From: Paenibacillus wynnii
Lineage (GTDB): Bacteria > Bacillota > Bacilli > Paenibacillales > Paenibacillaceae
NCBI RefSeq assembly: GCF_030812855.1
Contig: NZ_JAUSTK010000006.1
Coordinates: 62,001-126,000 of the forward strand
Direction: 5' to 3'
DNA: 64,000 bases
Below, one piece after another: positions 8,703-17,080 of this stretch. A program made the translations under genes and the position numbers. How positions within the stretch are numbered: position 1 is the first letter of the stretch; every line of letters starts with the position of its first letter. The notes below the pieces were generated by a model. It did no database searches. It was not told the origin of the DNA and saw nothing but the letters and a program-made list of their open reading frames with translations.

Positions 8703-9378
8703 GGAGAACCTCCAGCCGATAGCCCATACCTCTTAGTGTAACTATTTTAAAATGATCGCTATAATTCTGGAACCGCTCACGCAGCCGTTTGATATGGGTA
8801 TCCACCGTTCGCTCATCTCCGTCATATTCATAGCCCCAGATCTCGCGAATCAGCATATCACGGGTAAAGATTTGGCCAGGATAGCTAGCTAACTTGCATA
8901 GAAGTTCAAATTCCTTAAGCGGAAGTGTTGCCGACGTGCCTGAATCCGTATATAAGACCTGATAACTTTTCTTGTCCAGCGTTACCACTCCAAGCTTAAT
9001 CGTATGGGAAGTCGATATTCCGTAGCGTTTGAGAAGCGCCTTCACCCGCATGACCAGCTCCATCGGATCAAAGGGCTTAACCAAATAATCATCCGTCCCT
9101 AGCCGAAAACCTTTGATTTTGTCCGCAGGTTCACCTTTTGCCGTAATCATCAATATGGGCTTATCCCCTGACTCCCTAAGTCTCCTACAAAGCTCCCAGC
9201 CATCCATTCCCGGCATCATGATATCGATAATAACCAGATCTACCAGATTATTCTCGTAGTACTCCCAAGCATCCGTACCATTACTTTTCTCTATAATCTC
9301 CATGCCCTCATCTTCCAAAAACAACCTCACCAACTCACGAATATGAGCTTCATCATCTACAACCATTATCGTTGTCAT
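8695..9378 (-). CDS. OmpR-family response regulator
   Basis: A 227-residue regulator. The receiver domain has the acidic pair in MVVDDEAHIREL, the phosphorylated Asp in VIIDIMMPGMDG, the conserved Thr in MITAKGE and Lys in LVKPFDP. The C-terminal winged helix ends in ERTVDTHIKRLRERF and VTLRGMGYRLE, typical of OmpR/PhoB. It is first in the regulator-kinase pair and overlaps the kinase by 8 bp. A direct-repeat operator precedes both this gene and the efflux gene, so it is expected to activate itself and the pump. Confidence 0.93.
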   Translation of the reverse strand: MTTIMVVDDEAHIRELVRLFLEDEGMEIIEKSNGTDAWEYYENNLVDLVIIDIMMPGMDGWELCRRLRESGDKPILMITAKGEPADKIKGFRLGTDDYLVKPFDPMELVMRVKALLKRYGISTSHTIKLGVVTLDKKSYQVLYTDSGTSATLPLKEFELLCKLASYPGQIFTRDMLIREIWGYEYDGDERTVDTHIKRLRERFQNYSDHFKIVTLRGMGYRLEVLHD

Positions 9379-9424
9379 CCATACCGCCCCACTTCATTGT
9401 CAAAATTGCTTAGGATATCCGATT

Positions 9425-9458
9425 ATTATATTCTCTTAATTTGAACTCCAGGTGAACT
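9425..9458 (-). promoter_or_regulatory. Predicted autoregulated promoter of the response regulator
   Basis: The minus strand shows AGTTCA, 5 nt, AGTTCA, 11 nt, TATAAT. Hexamers are at 9453-9458 and 9442-9447 and the -10 at 9425-9430. Spacing is identical to the promoter before the efflux gene at 7284-7317. The boxes occupy the -35 region, as expected for activation. Confidence 0.7.
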
Positions 9459-9577
9459 GAATATTACAATTGTACCATTAACACAGTCGTTGAAAGGTTA
9501 CTTGCCTTTGGGCACTAGCATTCCTCCCATCAGCCAAAAATCCGCCGGCAAAGTGAATAAACAACATTAAAATGACA

Positions 9578-9618
9578 AAAGGTCTGTTTCCGAAGATAAA
9601 CTTCAGAGACAGACCTTT
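9578..9618 (-). terminator. Intrinsic terminator of the DEAD-box helicase gene
   Basis: A 10-bp outer stem (AAAGGTCTGT with ACAGACCTTT) extends inward with a few more pairs. It ends in TTTTGT on the minus strand, 26 bp after the helicase stop codon. Confidence 0.75.
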
Positions 9619-9644
9619 ATAAATGTTCTCATTTGCAGCTAATG

Positions 9645-11030
9645 TTATCTGCTTGCTTTGCTTTCTTTCTTGAACCACTCGGACTTAGGCTTCCGAGGCG
9701 GGTTAGCCTTTGCTTTAGTCTGGAGCTTAGGCTTCGGCTGTTCAGATCTTGCGCTTGCTGATCTTGCGCTTGCTGATTTTGTGCTTGCAGCAGCATTGGA
9801 GCTTGCAGGTCTTGAACCTGCAGGTCTTGAGCTTGCCGGCTTTGAGTTGGATGATTTCGATGGTTGTCCGGACTTAAATGATTGAGGAATTCTCTTCATC
9901 GGATAAGGATGATCCTTTACTTCGGGAATCGTCTTACCGATTAACTTCTCAATATCCTTAAGGAATGGAAGCTCATCCACTTCACAAAAAGAGATCGCCG
10001 TTCCGCTAAGCCCTGCTCTGCCGGTACGTCCAATGCGGTGAACATAAGTTTCAGGAATATTCGGCAGGTTGAAGTTGATAACGTGTGAAAGCTCATCAAT
10101 ATCGATCCCTCTAGCCGCGATATCTGTAGCTACCAGTACCCGTGTTGCCCCGCTCTTGAAATTTCTCAAAGCGTTCTGCCGATCATTTTGGGACTTGTTC
10201 CCATGAATGGCCTGCGCCGAAACATTAATTTTAGCCAGATCTTTAGTTACACGGTCCGCACCACGTTTGGTACGTGTGAATACCAGGGCTGACACTATGG
10301 ATTTATCCTCTAAAAGAAGATTCAATTGGTTTTGCTTGTTACCCATTTCTAACAAGTAAACGGATTGTTCTATTCGATCCACGGTAGAGGAAACAGGAGT
10401 AATCTCTACTTTTACTGGATTAACCAGCAAAGATTTGACCATTTTATCTATTTCTGGCGGCATTGTTGCCGAGAAGAATAGCGTTTGTTTTTTGGCTGGC
10501 ATCTTAGTAATGATTCTTTTCACATCATGAATAAAGCCCATATCAAGCATTCTGTCGGCTTCATCCAGTACTAAGATTTTGACAAACTGCAGATCTACAC
10601 GTTTTTGGTTCAATAGGTCCAACAGTCGGCCCGGAGTGGCTATTAAAATATCTGCACCCTGATGCAAAGCACGCTCCTGTGCTTTTTGGGACACACCGCC
10701 AACGATAGCCGTGCAACGAATATTCGTGAATTGGCTGTACGCTTTAATATTTTCATCAATCTGAAGCGCAAGCTCTCTTGTAGGTGTAAGTATCAAAGAG
10801 CGAATCCGGCGGCCTGTGCTGACGCTGCTTGTTTGCTCGCTTAAGAGCTGAATAATTGGCAGTGAAAATGCAGCCGTTTTACCTGTTCCAGTCTGAGCAC
10901 AGCCCAGCAAATCTCTGCCAGCAAGCACTCCCGGAATCGATTGCTCTTGAATAGGTGTCGGTGAAGTATAGCCCTCTTTGCTTAATGCTTTTAAAATCGG
11001 GGGTATAATATTTAATTCTTGAAATGTCAT
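9645..11030 (-). CDS. DEAD-box ATP-dependent RNA helicase
   Basis: A 461-residue RNA helicase with the full motif set: F and Q motif (FQELNI, TPIQEQSIP), Walker A AQTGTGKT, PTREL, VLDEADRMLD, SAT, and the C-terminal ARGIDID and HRIGRTGRAG. After about residue 375 the tail is a low-complexity basic stretch of Ser, Ala, Pro, Arg and Lys repeats. Such tails are seen in RhlE/CshA-type helicases and probably bind RNA. It is expected to act in cold-shock RNA remodelling, ribosome assembly or the RNA degradosome. It is a single-gene unit with an upstream intergenic region of 679 bp. Confidence 0.93.
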   Translation of the reverse strand: MTFQELNIIPPILKALSKEGYTSPTPIQEQSIPGVLAGRDLLGCAQTGTGKTAAFSLPIIQLLSEQTSSVSTGRRIRSLILTPTRELALQIDENIKAYSQFTNIRCTAIVGGVSQKAQERALHQGADILIATPGRLLDLLNQKRVDLQFVKILVLDEADRMLDMGFIHDVKRIITKMPAKKQTLFFSATMPPEIDKMVKSLLVNPVKVEITPVSSTVDRIEQSVYLLEMGNKQNQLNLLLEDKSIVSALVFTRTKRGADRVTKDLAKINVSAQAIHGNKSQNDRQNALRNFKSGATRVLVATDIAARGIDIDELSHVINFNLPNIPETYVHRIGRTGRAGLSGTAISFCEVDELPFLKDIEKLIGKTIPEVKDHPYPMKRIPQSFKSGQPSKSSNSKPASSRPAGSRPASSNAAASTKSASARSASARSEQPKPKLQTKAKANPPRKPKSEWFKKESKASR

Positions 11031-11709
11031 TTTGTCTCCTTAATTTCAAATACATATATTATTAATCAGTTAACTTTTACGTCATAACGAATAATGATAA
11101 CATAAATATGTACGGAATAGAAGAAAAATGTGCTTTATAGTCGATTATTACATGTGATGTTAGATAAACGATTCAATTTGAGCAAACAAACTGAAATCAT
11201 CGGTTTTTATCATCAAATTGAACGACTGGAAGCATCGGATCTTCTAGAGTAACCAATGTTTCATGGCCTAATTCTCTGTTTCCGCTCCGAATAGCACTTT
11301 TGTTATCCTCATGCGGACTGAGAAGTCGCTATTTCGAAGTATGATTGGCATTTTATAACTATACGGACTGTAGAAGCCCTATTTCCCCAAAAACACCCGA
11401 TTATGAGGAATATTCATGCCAATAAGGGATCTGTGGTCCGCAAAGAATACAAAACGAAGTAACACCCGAGAATAACAGATCTATAGCCGGCAGGCCGCAC
11501 GACTTGGAGAGGACGAGATGACCATCCCTTCACTCGAACCACGCCAAGTAAAGATTATAGTCACATCATTGTGGGTAGTTTTTGGACGATAATCGTTGAA
11601 CGATAGTTTCTACCCAGTAGTAACTGTCCAATCCGCTAAATGCGAAATGGACAGCCTTTTAATTGCATAATCCCCCTGTTGATTTAATTTGCCAACCCAC
11701 GTCCATTCA
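11031..11709. other. 679-bp gene-free region: stem-loops and a four-box repeat
   Basis: No convincing coding frame is seen. At about 11168-11226 two arms near CGNTTCAATTTGA and its complement flank a roughly 40-nt loop. A four-box GGACT repeat covers 11311-11494 and is listed separately. At about 11571-11617 TGGGTAG and CTACCCA form an outer stem. At about 11626-11660 CTGTCCA and TGGACAG form another, followed on the plus strand by CTTTTAATT. None is a clear minus-strand terminator for the mannan operon that ends at 11710. Confidence 0.6.
11311..11494. repeat. Four-box GGACT intergenic element, copy 1 (two forward, two reverse)
   Basis: Two forward 24-bp boxes close to ATRCGGACTGNAGAAG...CTATTT start at 11311 and 11361. 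Two reverse-complement copies start at 11421 and 11471; the last is the most diverged. Offsets are 50, 60 and 50 bp. A partial second copy lies at 44737-44869. The boxes are noncoding and the whole is roughly symmetric about its centre. Confidence 0.75.
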
Positions 11710-12774
11710 CTACTCATGATCTTGCAGTAACGCAGCCCCCTCCAGCAGCATAAGTCCACTGAGCTGGACACTCAATTGAACCGGCAATTGCGGTTCATTC
11801 TCCCATAATGGGCCGCACAGACCCAACTGCTTATCCAAGCCCGCCTCCCAAAGTCGCTGAGCATTGATCATAATCACCTCGCGCATCCGTACATTATCGG
11901 GGACATGCCGATACAGTTGCACCAAATACCGAATCAGGATTCCTTTGAATAAACCGGTGTCATCAATGCCTTCATCGGGAAGCATCAATGTATCCGGATC
12001 GCAAAGGCGATCTATACAGACTTCGGCGGTTCGAAGTGCATCTTCCATGTACTTACGGTTACCCGTAATTAGATTAAGCTCCACACCCGCACCTAAAAAT
12101 ACCCCTTGGCAATACGTGAATTCCCAGTCGTAATCAATTTGACCATCGCCGAGTCTGTTCATTCCGTCCCATACAAAGCCGGTAGCAGGATCTACTAAAT
12201 AGGATTTATTCCATTCATAAATGCGTATCGCCCAATCCAAATATTCTTGATCATGTGTAACTCCATATAACCGAGCGGCAAGGATAGCAGCGGGTGCGTT
12301 TGCCGGGGTGTTTTTATAATCTAGCTGGTCCTTCTTCCAAGCCATTCCGCCCCCGAAATGATCATTCCAGGCCGTCTTGATGTCAGCCCACAATTCTAGC
12401 ACAGCTCTCATATATTCATCATTGTCTGTAGCTACATAAGCTCGCAGCAGCGCAAGTGCGGTCCACTCCATGTCATCATAATAATTATGTGAAAACGTTC
12501 CCCCGTTATAGACCCGAAGACTGCGGCTGAGTTCCTCAATTCTCATAGCATATACCGATTCACCGGTTCGCTCATAAGCATCTACCAAAGTATCAATGAC
12601 ATGGGCCTGCCACCAGTAATAGAAGTTATCTTCAGCTTGGTTGTTCTCCCGAGGATACCATTGATTCATAATACCGGTTGTCTGATTATAAAAGTTGTCC
12701 TGCAAACATTGCTGGAACCATTCTGCCCGCTCACACCAGCTTTTCATTTCGATTGTTTTTATAGTGTCTGTCAG
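11710..12774 (-). CDS. Glycoside hydrolase family 76 (endo-alpha-1,6-mannanase-like), second of a pair
   Basis: A predicted 355-residue cytoplasmic (alpha/alpha)6-barrel enzyme of GH76. The signature YYDDMEWTALALLRAY carries the adjacent catalytic Asp pair. QLDYKNTPANAPAAILAARL and TGFVWDGMNR match the upstream paralog nearly word for word. GH76 enzymes cleave the alpha-1,6-mannan backbone of yeast cell walls. No signal peptide is seen, so it likely acts on imported oligosaccharides. GGAGG at 12783-12787 is followed 8 nt later by CTG at 12774, the best-placed start; the nearest ATG is at 12747. It lies 15 bp after the first GH76 gene, so the two are co-transcribed. Confidence 0.87.
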   Translation of the reverse strand: MTDTIKTIEMKSWCERAEWFQQCLQDNFYNQTTGIMNQWYPRENNQAEDNFYYWWQAHVIDTLVDAYERTGESVYAMRIEELSRSLRVYNGGTFSHNYYDDMEWTALALLRAYVATDNDEYMRAVLELWADIKTAWNDHFGGGMAWKKDQLDYKNTPANAPAAILAARLYGVTHDQEYLDWAIRIYEWNKSYLVDPATGFVWDGMNRLGDGQIDYDWEFTYCQGVFLGAGVELNLITGNRKYMEDALRTAEVCIDRLCDPDTLMLPDEGIDDTGLFKGILIRYLVQLYRHVPDNVRMREVIMINAQRLWEAGLDKQLGLCGPLWENEPQLPVQLSVQLSGLMLLEGAALLQDHE

Positions 12775-12789
12775 AATGATAACCTCCAA

Positions 12790-13833
12790 TTAACCCAATT
12801 TAGTCATCATCTCCAGCAGCTTTATCCCGCTTAATTGGGAACTTAAGGATACGACACCTAATGGACTCTCGGTCCAACGGGTTCCGAACAGCACCTCATC
12901 CACGGACCTCCCTTTCTCCCAGAGAAGCTCGGCATTGTTACGAAGAAATGTAGCTACCTCAGTTGCTTCCGGATCTACACTCACTAACTCTCCTAAGTAA
13001 CGAATAAGAATTCCCTTAAACAGTCCTCCATCTCCATTTCCTTCATCCGGCAATACGCCCGTACGGGTGTCAGCCAACTCTTTTACAGCCGCAGTAAAGG
13101 TCCGGCCAGCATCATCCAGATAGATCGGGTCCTTCGTAATTCGATAGAGCTCCACAGCTGCTCCAATAAACACCCCTTGGGTATAGGTGTATTTCCAGTC
13201 CTTATCGATAGAGCCATCTCCGGTGCGGTTCATTCCATCCCATACAAATCCTGTCTCGGCGTCTACTAGATGTTCCTTTAACCAAAGGTATATTCGATCT
13301 GCCCACTCCAAATCCACGGGGTTCGCAAACGCCTGATACAGACGGGCTGCCAAAATAACAGCCGGAGCATTAGCGGGTGTATTCTTATAATCCAGTTGTG
13401 ACTTTTGCCAAGCGATTCCACCGTCCATATGTGTATTCCAACCTGTCTGGATATCCTTCCATAGAACAAGCGCCGTTTCTTTATAGACTTCCTCTTTCGT
13501 TGCCTGATACGCACGAAGCCAAGCAAGAGCCATCCATTCCATGTCATCATACAATTCGTTCGGCCACACGCCCCCATTTCGTTGCAGGAGGCCTTTGTGA
13601 AGTGCATTCAGGCGTGTAGTATAACGATCATCCCCCGTACGCAGCAACCCGTCCACAAGAACATCCACCGCATGAGCCATCCACCAATAATGAAAGATTG
13701 TGTTACACTCTCCGTTTGGACAAGGGGTTTCGATGTTATACATTCGGATAGATTCATTCCAAAATAAAGCGTCCAACGCAACCTGGGCTTGGTCTGCCCT
13801 TTCCTCCCAAATACCAAGCTTATATGGGTTCAT
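12790..13833 (-). CDS. Glycoside hydrolase family 76 (endo-alpha-1,6-mannanase-like), first of a pair
   Basis: This 347-residue GH76 enzyme is a tandem paralog of the next gene. It has the catalytic pair in ELYDDMEWMALAWLRAY and the shared blocks QLDYKNTPANAPAVILAARL and TGFVWDGMNRTGDGSIDKDW. It lacks a signal peptide, implying intracellular breakdown of alpha-1,6-linked mannooligosaccharides. It follows the permease genes by 34 bp in the GH125-importer-GH76-GH76 operon. The two paralogs probably arose by local duplication and may differ in chain-length preference. Confidence 0.9.
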   Translation of the reverse strand: MNPYKLGIWEERADQAQVALDALFWNESIRMYNIETPCPNGECNTIFHYWWMAHAVDVLVDGLLRTGDDRYTTRLNALHKGLLQRNGGVWPNELYDDMEWMALAWLRAYQATKEEVYKETALVLWKDIQTGWNTHMDGGIAWQKSQLDYKNTPANAPAVILAARLYQAFANPVDLEWADRIYLWLKEHLVDAETGFVWDGMNRTGDGSIDKDWKYTYTQGVFIGAAVELYRITKDPIYLDDAGRTFTAAVKELADTRTGVLPDEGNGDGGLFKGILIRYLGELVSVDPEATEVATFLRNNAELLWEKGRSVDEVLFGTRWTESPLGVVSLSSQLSGIKLLEMMTKLG

Positions 13834-13867
13834 ATGATTTCTCTCCTAGTTTTGTAAAATAAGGTAT

Positions 13868-14755
13868 CTATCCTTTAATCCCGCTGAATGCAATTCCCTG
13901 CACAAAGTAACGTTGTAAAGCCAGAAATAACACTAGAATCGGCAGAATTGCCACAAGTGCTCCCGCCATCATCGGACCATAATCCGTCTGAAAATTGTAA
14001 GAGAATGCTTGAAGACCCATCTGGATCGTTGCCTTTTCAGGATCATTAAGCACAATCATCGGCCATAAAAAGCTGTTCCAGCCGGCTTGAAAAGTAAAGA
14101 TACTGAGCGTTGCAAGTGCGGGTTTCGTCAGCGGCAAATAAATTCGCCAGAAAATCATAAATTCTCCGCAGCCTTCAATCCGGGCCATTTCCATCATGTC
14201 GCTGGGCAGAGTCAGGAAAAACTGACGCATGAAGAATACGGCAAATGTCCCTGAAGCTCCCGGCAAAATAATGCCCCAGAACGAATTCATCAGTCCCATG
14301 CCTCCGCCGCCTAAGAGATCATTGCCTCCTGCAAGCGGAATATGACGCAGAACAAAAACAGTCGGGATCATCGTAACAATGCCGGGAATCATCATTGCCG
14401 CCAGCAGGATACGAAAAATCGGTTTATTCATTTTGAATTTCAATTTTGCAAAGGCGTATCCGCTGAGCGAACCAAAAAATAAGTTTGCTAATACACCGGC
14501 AACAGCTAATACAAGCGAGTTCCAAAAAAACAAACCGAAAGGAACGGTCGTAAACGCCGTATGGTAATGTTCAAATGTGATATGGGACGGAAACCATTGA
14601 ATCGGCATCGCGAATATATCCTCGTCCGGCTTCAAGGACGTAAGTACACTCCAGTAAAAGGGCAAAAACATAACAATAGCGATTACAGTACAAGCCAAAT
14701 AATAAACAGTTTTGCCAAGCCCCCGCTTCAGAGCGGAATTCCCATTAGTATTCAT
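13868..14755 (-). CDS. CUT1 sugar ABC transporter permease (MalG-like)
   Basis: This 295-residue inner-membrane protein has about six TM helices. The MalG/CUT1 cytoplasmic EAA-type loop reads ARIEGCGEFMIFWRIYLPLTKPALA. The first segment is followed by LTSLKPDEDIF, typical of the MalG branch. GAAGGAGG precedes the ATG. It pairs with the upstream MalF-like permease and the lipoprotein to import mannan-derived oligosaccharides. As in most CUT1 operons of this group no ATPase gene is present, so a shared MsmX-type ATPase elsewhere probably energises it. Confidence 0.92.
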   Translation of the reverse strand: MNTNGNSALKRGLGKTVYYLACTVIAIVMFLPFYWSVLTSLKPDEDIFAMPIQWFPSHITFEHYHTAFTTVPFGLFFWNSLVLAVAGVLANLFFGSLSGYAFAKLKFKMNKPIFRILLAAMMIPGIVTMIPTVFVLRHIPLAGGNDLLGGGGMGLMNSFWGIILPGASGTFAVFFMRQFFLTLPSDMMEMARIEGCGEFMIFWRIYLPLTKPALATLSIFTFQAGWNSFLWPMIVLNDPEKATIQMGLQAFSYNFQTDYGPMMAGALVAILPILVLFLALQRYFVQGIAFSGIKG

Positions 14756-14788
14756 TCTAACTTTGCCTCCTTCTCCATGGGCAGCCCT

Positions 14789-15676
14789 TTATACGATCGG
14801 CTCTTCCGCCTTCGATATCCGCATATTGATCAGCGAGAAGATCAGAATGGCCATAGCAAGCACAAATGCCTGTGCGGAAGCATAGCCCATTTGAAGCTGG
14901 TTAAAGCCCTGCTGATAGATCAGGTATACAGGGGTTTTGGTCATATTAGCCGGACCGCCCTGTGTTAGCACAAAAGCCTGATCAAACAGCTGCAGCGCAC
15001 CGATAATAGACATTGTACTGACCAGAAAGGTAGTCGGGCGAAGCTGAGGCCATGTAATATACCGAAAACAGTCCAGCTTATTTGCGCCGTCGAGCCGTGC
15101 AGATTCATAGAGATAATCAGGTACTCCCTGCAGTCCGGCCAAATAAATGATCATATTGGATCCGACAGACTGCCAGAGGGTAAGCATAATTATGGACAGC
15201 ATCGCCGTATTGGTCTGGGAAAGCCAAGCTGGGCCTGTGATTCCGACATAGGACAGCAATCCATTGACCAAGCCGAATTCCGGGTGGAGCAGCCAAATCC
15301 ATACGGTAGCCGCGGCAACGGCAGATGTTAGTGTCGGGAGATAATTTAGCGTTCGGAACAGCTTTACACCGCGCCACGTACGGCTTAGTAATATGGCCAA
15401 GAGAAGCGAAATCAGAATATTAAGCGGAACAAAAATAACCGCATACAGAAACACATTACGGAACGTTTTCCAGAGCAGACTATCTTCGATTAGACGACGG
15501 TAATTATCGAAGCCGATCCAATCGTTTTTACTCAGGACATCATAATTGGTAAAGCTTAAATATAAAGCCATGACAACGGGGATGACCGTAAATACAACGA
15601 ACAGCAGCACCGTGGGTGTAATGAATAAATAAGCCGTTCTGGCCTGATGTTTCTCTATCCTTCTGACGGAAGCCAT
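14789..15676 (-). CDS. CUT1 sugar ABC transporter permease (MalF-like)
   Basis: A predicted 295-residue permease with about six TM helices. It shows the MalF-branch motif ESARLDGANKLDCFRYITWP, the ABC-interaction loop, and the C-terminal LTQGGPANMTKTPVYLIYQQGF block. ATG 15676 is chosen because AAGGGGGAG lies about 5 nt upstream; a frame extended by eight codons has no ribosome site. It is separated by 33 bp from the MalG-like gene and follows the binding-protein gene across a hairpin. Confidence 0.92.
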   Translation of the reverse strand: MASVRRIEKHQARTAYLFITPTVLLFVVFTVIPVVMALYLSFTNYDVLSKNDWIGFDNYRRLIEDSLLWKTFRNVFLYAVIFVPLNILISLLLAILLSRTWRGVKLFRTLNYLPTLTSAVAAATVWIWLLHPEFGLVNGLLSYVGITGPAWLSQTNTAMLSIIMLTLWQSVGSNMIIYLAGLQGVPDYLYESARLDGANKLDCFRYITWPQLRPTTFLVSTMSIIGALQLFDQAFVLTQGGPANMTKTPVYLIYQQGFNQLQMGYASAQAFVLAMAILIFSLINMRISKAEEPIV

Positions 15677-15708
15677 CCAACTCCCCCTTTTTATCTTCAA
15701 TTACTTAT

Positions 15709-15732
15709 AAAAGGGAGGTTACCCTCCCTTTT
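15709..15732 (-). terminator. Intercistronic hairpin after the mannan binding-protein gene
   Basis: A perfect 10-bp stem (AAAAGGGAGG with CCTCCCTTTT) lies between the binding protein and the first permease. The T tract is only four bases and lies within the stem. It is therefore more likely an RNA-stabilising or partial-termination element that raises binding-protein expression relative to the permeases than a full terminator. Confidence 0.6.
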
Positions 15733-15745
15733 CGCTGCCACTGTG

Positions 15746-17047
15746 TTATTTTACAACTTCATTATCCTTGAGCATTTTGTCGCCCTCTGTTTGAGCTTTT
15801 TTCAGCGTTTCTTCAATACTTTGTTTATTTTGTTGGTTGAGTTGTAGATTCGGTGCAAGAGCATCAGTTTCCATTACGGAATAACCAGGGTGGGCAGGAC
15901 GTATTTTTGCGAATTCTAACGTATCCATAAACGGCTTCCACTTCGGATCATCCTTGAAGAATGGATCTTCCAGGGAAGGCTTGTAGCCCGGCAGGTTAAG
16001 ACTTGTTTTTGCCCACAACAGAGCATTATCTTTGTTAGCCGTCCACCATTTAATGAATTCCCACGCTTCATCCTGATGCTTGGAGCCTTCTGGAATGACC
16101 AGCCCGAAACCGCCCATCACGCTGCCTTTATCGCCATTTGGACCTGCTGGAGGAGGAACAATACCATAATCCAAGTCCTTGCCGTATTTATTATAGGTAC
16201 TGAGCATCCAAGGGCCGGAGTACAGCATGGCAACCTTACCTGTTACAAAAGCATCCTGACCTTCGCCAAGTCCCAGCTCAAAACCAACCTTATACACCTT
16301 ATCCTTATTCATCAGACGATCCCAGAACTCCAGTACCTGCTTACCTTGGTCATTATTAAAGTTAGTCTTACCGTCCTCAGTCAGCATCGAACCGCCTGCC
16401 TGTTGAAGGTACATATTGAACAAACCGAGATCACCTATAGAGAACCCTGCTACCTCGAGTTTATTGCCGTTCCACTTAGTCAGCTTCGCAGCTGCGGCCT
16501 CAAGCTCATCCCAGGTTGTCGGGGGCTGGAGTCCGGCTTCATCCAATAACTTTTTATTGTAAAAAAGAGCCCGAGCGTCAACAGTCAGCGGTAATCCGTA
16601 TAATTTATCATCATAAGATAGCTCAGTCAGCGATTCACTATAGAAGTCATCCTTTGAAATTCCGTCCCGGGTTAAATATTCATCCACAGGGTGAAGGACG
16701 TTCTTGGGTGCGTAAAGCGAAGTCCGCCAGCGATCCCAGAACAGCACATCCGGAGAGCCTCCATTCGTGGCTGCCGTTAAGAACTTTGTAATCATGTCCT
16801 GTTGAAGCACATATTTAACATGTATTTTATCCTGTGATTTATTAAAAGCATCGACCATGGTCTCGAACTGCTTTTGTCCTTCTCCACCCCAATCACCCCA
16901 GAAGATGAGCTCCGTCTTTTTTCCGCTGTTGCCGCTTCCTGCATCTCCGGCCGTCCCTTTATTTGCAGGGTCATTATTGCCCCCGCAGCCCGCTGCAAGA
17001 ACAGTAACCAGAATCAGCGAAATCACTGTAGCCAACCATTTTCTCAT
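15746..17047 (-). CDS. Sugar ABC transporter substrate-binding lipoprotein (CUT1)
   Basis: This 433-residue exported lipoprotein starts with a basic hydrophobic signal ending in the lipobox LAAGC, with Cys21 as the lipidated residue. The mature part has the family-1 extracellular solute-binding features: LIFWGDWGGEGQKQFETMV, SPDVLFWDRWR and GLPLTVDARALFYNKKLL. It delivers oligosaccharides to the MalF/MalG-like permeases. Flanking GH125 and GH76 genes point to alpha-mannooligosaccharides as ligand, which is inference from context. Confidence 0.92.
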   Translation of the reverse strand: MRKWLATVISLILVTVLAAGCGGNNDPANKGTAGDAGSGNSGKKTELIFWGDWGGEGQKQFETMVDAFNKSQDKIHVKYVLQQDMITKFLTAATNGGSPDVLFWDRWRTSLYAPKNVLHPVDEYLTRDGISKDDFYSESLTELSYDDKLYGLPLTVDARALFYNKKLLDEAGLQPPTTWDELEAAAAKLTKWNGNKLEVAGFSIGDLGLFNMYLQQAGGSMLTEDGKTNFNNDQGKQVLEFWDRLMNKDKVYKVGFELGLGEGQDAFVTGKVAMLYSGPWMLSTYNKYGKDLDYGIVPPPAGPNGDKGSVMGGFGLVIPEGSKHQDEAWEFIKWWTANKDNALLWAKTSLNLPGYKPSLEDPFFKDDPKWKPFMDTLEFAKIRPAHPGYSVMETDALAPNLQLNQQNKQSIEETLKKAQTEGDKMLKDNEVVK

Positions 17048-17080
17048 TTTTCTATCCCCTTTGGAATGGTTTTGCGAACC

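Noticed and set aside
9478..9678. 66-residue minus-strand frame between the response regulator and the helicase
   Set aside because: It spans the helicase terminator and overlaps its C-terminus, with no ribosome site.
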